NCBI GenBank assembly: GCA_031272075.1 | Contig: JAISUK010000013.1 | Span: 1-36,823 of the forward strand | DNA length: 36,823 nt | Direction of reading: 5' to 3' | From: Dysgonamonadaceae bacterium | Lineage (GTDB): Bacteria; Bacteroidota; Bacteroidia; Bacteroidales; Azobacteroidaceae | Shown here: positions 34,154 through 36,823 of the stretch, piece by piece | How positions within the stretch are numbered: the first letter of the stretch is position 1 | Layout of the letters: each line of letters starts with the position of its first letter | Position numbers and translations under genes: made by a program | Notes under the pieces: generated by a model | The model's database searches: none | The model's input: the letters and a program-made list of their open reading frames with translations, nothing else | Told to the model about the DNA's origin: nothing

Positions 34154-34996
34154 ATGTTGTCATTTATTACGTGGACGGTTGATCCGGTTGCTTTTACGAT
34201 TCCGGTGATTGATAAAGAAATCAGATGGTACGGGATTTTATTCGCATTGGGCTTTGCAGTAGGATGTTATCTTGTTTCAAAACAATGGAAGAACGAGAAA
34301 CTCAATGATGCCTGGTATGATAAATTATTTTTCTATGTGATTGTTTCGGCTACCGTTGGCGCCCGTTTGGGACATTGTTTGTTCTATAATCCGGGGTTTT
34401 ATCTCGCACATCCTTCCGAGATCCTCAAAATATGGGAAGGAGGGCTTGCCAGCCACGGCGGAACCCTCGGAATCATCATCGCTGTCTATTTCTTCTCGAA
34501 AAATGTGACACATACGGGTATGCTCTGGACTTTCGACCGTTTAGTCGTCCCGGTAGGCTTTGTGGCGGCATTTATCCGGATGGGAAATCTAATGAACCAT
34601 GAAATTTATGGACATGAAACGACCGTTCCGTGGGCATTCCGTTTTATTACAAATTTGAATGATTGGGAGCATAAGGGCGCACTGCCCTTGTTTTCGCCGC
34701 CTTCCCATCCCACTCAGATCTACGAAGCGACCTGCTATGTGTTGACCGCGTTGCTGTGTATGTGGTTGTATTGGAAAAAAGACGCATACAAGACGCGCGG
34801 GCTTATATTCGGTGTGTTTCTGATCGGCATTTTCCTGACCAGATTTTGTATAGAGTACATCAAAAATAACCAGGAATCGTTTGAAGAGGGATGGATTTTC
34901 AACATGGGGCAAATCTTGAGCATCCCTTTTATCCTTGCCGGATGTTGGTTCGTGTATAAAGCATTCAAGACATCAAAAATAAACAAACAAGCTTAA
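34154..34996 (+). CDS. lgt: Prolipoprotein diacylglyceryl transferase
   Basis: The 280-residue inner-membrane protein transfers diacylglyceryl from phosphatidylglycerol to the lipobox Cys, the first step of lipoprotein maturation. It has about seven transmembrane segments and the family motifs: I-R-W-Y-G-I-L near the start, A-R-L-G-H-C-L-F-Y (about 72-80), S-H-G-G-T-L-G (about 101-107), R-M-G-N-L-M-N-H-E-I-Y-G (about 142-153, the Lgt signature) and H-P-T-Q-I-Y-E-A (about 186-193). It is essential for the many SusD-type lipoproteins such as those of this window. It begins 14 nt after the GH57 gene and is followed after 51 nt by cinA. Confidence 0.95.
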   Translation: MLSFITWTVDPVAFTIPVIDKEIRWYGILFALGFAVGCYLVSKQWKNEKLNDAWYDKLFFYVIVSATVGARLGHCLFYNPGFYLAHPSEILKIWEGGLASHGGTLGIIIAVYFFSKNVTHTGMLWTFDRLVVPVGFVAAFIRMGNLMNHEIYGHETTVPWAFRFITNLNDWEHKGALPLFSPPSHPTQIYEATCYVLTALLCMWLYWKKDAYKTRGLIFGVFLIGIFLTRFCIEYIKNNQESFEEGWIFNMGQILSIPFILAGCWFVYKAFKTSKINKQA

Positions 34997-35047
34997 TTCA
35001 GCAGGCGTTGACTTGTTGGGTGCAAACGTTTTAAATCAGGAAAAGGA

Positions 35048-36313
35048 ATGCAAAATACGGTAGAAATTATTACGATTGGGGATGAATTGCTGATAGGTCA
35101 GGTGTTGGATACCAATTCTTGCTGGATGGAACAGGAATTGAATAAGATCGGATTTGATGTCTGTTACAAAACGACCGTTGGCGATAATGAACCGGACATC
35201 CTCGATGCTTTTGAACGTGCCTGCTCCAGGGTGCCCGTCGTCTTGGTTACCGGAGGTATCGGCCCAACAAAAGACGACATCACCAAAAAAACGCTTTGTC
35301 GCTTCTTTAATTCCTCGCTGGTTTTTAATGATTTGGTGTTGAACAATATCGAACAAATGATGAAATTCAATAACCGTCCCTTAAACGAATTGACCCGCCA
35401 GCAAGCGTATGTTCCCGATAATTGCGAAATTATACAAAATCGCCTGGGTACCGCCCCGATCACTTGGTTCGAAAGAAATAATGTCGTCTTGGTGTCGATG
35501 CCCGGAGTTCCTTACGAAATGAAAGGTGCAATGGCGGTCGATATCTTGCCCCGCCTGAAAAATCGTTTCAACGATCGCGAATGTATCTTGCATCAGACTT
35601 TCCTGGTCGGCAACTATTCCGAATCAATGCTGGCCATGTATTTGGAACAGTTTGAAAACGAATTGCCTCAAAATATCAAGTTGGCTTATCTGCCTTCTTA
35701 TGGATTTATTCGCCTGAGATTGAGCGGAAAACATCCTTCGGAAACAACACTGAAACAACAAATGGAAGATCAGCGTATCCGTTTGATCAATTATCTCCGG
35801 AAAGATATTGTTTCCGAAACGGATCAACCCCTGGAAATGTTGTTGGGAAAAAACCTGCGTAAAGCAAACCTGACTTTAAGCACGGCTGAGAGTTGTACGG
35901 GAGGTAAAATTGCCAGTTTGATCACTTCGGTTCCCGGTAGTTCGGCTTATTTTAAAGGAAGTGTCATTGCCTACTCAAATGAAATTAAACAAACGGTTTT
36001 GAACGTTACGTCATCTGATTTGGAACAATTCGGCGCGGTCAGCGAACAGGTAGTTCGGCAAATGGCAGTCAGCGTCCAACAACTATTTGAATCTGATTGC
36101 GCCATCGCTACTTCCGGCATTGCCGGCCCCGATGGGGGGTCGGATGACAAGCCGGTTGGAACCGTATGGATCGCAGTAGCTTGTAGAAATAAAATTATCT
36201 CTGAAAAATTCAACTTCTCGCAATGCCGTGAAGGAAATATTATCCGCTCTAGTAATACTGGAATGTTAATGTTGTTGGATTTAGTCAAAGACCAGCTAAA
36301 AATATTTCCTTGA
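35048..36313 (+). CDS. cinA: CinA-family protein (NMN amidohydrolase-like, competence/damage-inducible)
   Basis: The 421-residue protein joins two domains. The N-terminal MoCF/COG1058 domain (about 4-170) has I-T-I-G-D-E-L-L-I-G-Q and T-G-G-I-G-P-T-K-D-D; in relatives it acts as an ADP-ribose pyrophosphatase-like module. The C-terminal PncC domain (about 260-421) has T-A-E-S-C-T-G-G, G-S-V-I-A-Y-S-N and T-S-G-I-A-G-P-D-G-G, matching NMN deamidases that recycle nicotinamide mononucleotide. It is most likely a pyridine nucleotide salvage enzyme; the competence link in the name comes from Streptococcus and need not hold here. An AGGAAAAGGA sequence precedes the ATG. Confidence 0.92.
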   Translation: MQNTVEIITIGDELLIGQVLDTNSCWMEQELNKIGFDVCYKTTVGDNEPDILDAFERACSRVPVVLVTGGIGPTKDDITKKTLCRFFNSSLVFNDLVLNNIEQMMKFNNRPLNELTRQQAYVPDNCEIIQNRLGTAPITWFERNNVVLVSMPGVPYEMKGAMAVDILPRLKNRFNDRECILHQTFLVGNYSESMLAMYLEQFENELPQNIKLAYLPSYGFIRLRLSGKHPSETTLKQQMEDQRIRLINYLRKDIVSETDQPLEMLLGKNLRKANLTLSTAESCTGGKIASLITSVPGSSAYFKGSVIAYSNEIKQTVLNVTSSDLEQFGAVSEQVVRQMAVSVQQLFESDCAIATSGIAGPDGGSDDKPVGTVWIAVACRNKIISEKFNFSQCREGNIIRSSNTGMLMLLDLVKDQLKIFP

Positions 36314-36359
36314 AAATTAGTTATTTGCTGTCTTTTGATAAAAAATTTTCTTCAATATG

Positions 36360-36390
36360 TTTGGAAATAAAAAAAAGTGTTGTACCTTTG
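36360..36390 (+). promoter_or_regulatory. rRNA operon promoter (Bacteroidetes consensus)
   Basis: TTTG at 36360-36363, a 19-nt A-rich spacer and TACCTTTG at 36383-36390 reproduce the Bacteroidetes primary sigma consensus exactly. Transcription should start near 36396-36398, about 330 nt before mature 16S rRNA. Confidence 0.85.
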
Positions 36391-36396
36391 TACCCG

Positions 36397-36724
36397 CTTT
36401 CCGATTTTTCCAGGTAGGAAAACAACTCCAAGGAAATAAGAAGACATGAAATGAAGGAATGGGATTAAGCGTAATTCCAAATCCTAAGTGGAATGAATCG
36501 CGGTCAAACGTGAGCAAAAACGGGAAGCCCAAAAGTGATCTTTGAAATATTTCATGCAACGTAGTACAAGCCGTGTTCAATGCGATAAAAAGTATTGGAC
36601 ATGGGGTAAAAAAATAAAGCCTAGTCAATGAAAGGCGGAGACTTAGCGAGGGTGATGTATATAGCATTGCCCTGGAGTTTTTGTTGAGTAAAGACGTAAA
36701 AGATACAATAAAAAAGAATGAATA
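36397..36724 (+). other. rRNA transcribed leader with boxA-like element
   Basis: No gene is visible in this 328-nt stretch between promoter and 16S rRNA. TGATCTTTGAAATA (36536-36549) resembles the boxA antitermination element used by NusB/NusE in rRNA operons. A 6-bp hairpin (TTTTCC 36406-36411 with GGAAAA 36417-36422) sits near the 5' end. The minus-strand frame here is not a gene. Confidence 0.6.
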
Positions 36725-36823
36725 ACGAAGAAGAGTTTGATCCTGGCTCAGGATGAACGCTAGCGACAGGCTTAACACATGCAAGTCGAGGGGCAACGGG
36801 GGTAGCAATACCTGCCGGCGACC
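36725..36823 (+). rRNA. rrs: 16S ribosomal RNA, 5' end (partial)
   Basis: The universal 5' sequence AGAGTTTGATCCTGGCTCAG begins at 36732, which aligned to E. coli position 8 places the mature end at about 36725. It continues with GATGAACGCTAGCGACAGG and a short V1 loop around AACGGGGGTAGCAATACCTG, a form typical of Bacteroidales. The gene runs off the right edge, so 23S, 5S and any spacer tRNAs are not seen. Confidence 0.97.

Noticed and set aside
36317..36808. Minus-strand frame of 163 codons over the rRNA leader
   Set aside because: It overlaps the rRNA promoter, leader and 16S 5' end and reads as low-complexity hydrophobic sequence.

Overview
The window is chromosomal DNA from a member of the Bacteroidales, probably close to the Dysgonomonadaceae/Paludibacter branch. 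Three things point there. The regulatory and transport genes follow the Bacteroidetes PUL plan (ECF sigma, FecR-type anti-sigma, SusC, SusD). Promoters match the Bacteroidetes consensus TTTG-N19/20-TAnnTTTG rather than E. coli -35/-10 boxes. The window ends in the first ~100 nt of a 16S rRNA gene whose 5' end is Bacteroidetes-like with a short V1 loop. All genes I support are on the + strand. I saw no CRISPR array, tRNA, insertion sequence or phage gene.

Region 1 (1-19727) is a polysaccharide or glycoside utilization locus. It starts with the tail of an NAD-dependent epimerase, a CBM9-like lipoprotein and a secreted parallel beta-helix protein. Then come an ECF sigma factor, a FecR anti-sigma factor, a SusC receptor with an N-terminal STN signalling domain, SusD, and two surface lipoproteins of DUF4959/DUF5126/DUF5000 and DUF4998 type. 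A strong terminator at 12489-12517 separates these from an enzyme block: a GH106-like hydrolase, a GH78 alpha-L-rhamnosidase, a secreted DUF1080 (3-keto-glycoside hydrolase/lyase type) protein and a Tat-exported Gfo/Idh/MocA oxidoreductase. The likely substrate is rhamnosylated. The last two genes suggest that an oxidative 3-keto-glycoside route works in the periplasm beside ordinary hydrolysis. The SusC gene carries a clear frameshift near 6788, so the locus may be disabled in this strain or the sequence may contain an error.

Region 2 (19864-25593) is a tightly packed housekeeping run: tetR, fabG, rluA-type pseudouridine synthase, Nramp metal transporter, DUF5063 protein, RNase D-like exonuclease and RlmI-type rRNA methyltransferase. 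Two junctions overlap (TAATG and ATGA). A near-perfect 33-bp palindrome lies on the -7 box in front of tetR and is a convincing autoregulatory operator.

Region 3 (25594-29510) has a 328-nt intergenic stretch with a candidate ~73-nt small RNA (promoter, hairpin and T-run), then an S9 prolyl-oligopeptidase-family peptidase and a PAP2 phosphatase.

Region 4 (29542-36313) is a glycogen/alpha-glucan cluster (GH133-type debranching enzyme, GT4/GT5-like glycogen synthase, GH57 amylase) followed by lgt and cinA. A consensus rRNA promoter at 36360, a ~330-nt leader with a boxA-like element, and the start of 16S rRNA close the window.
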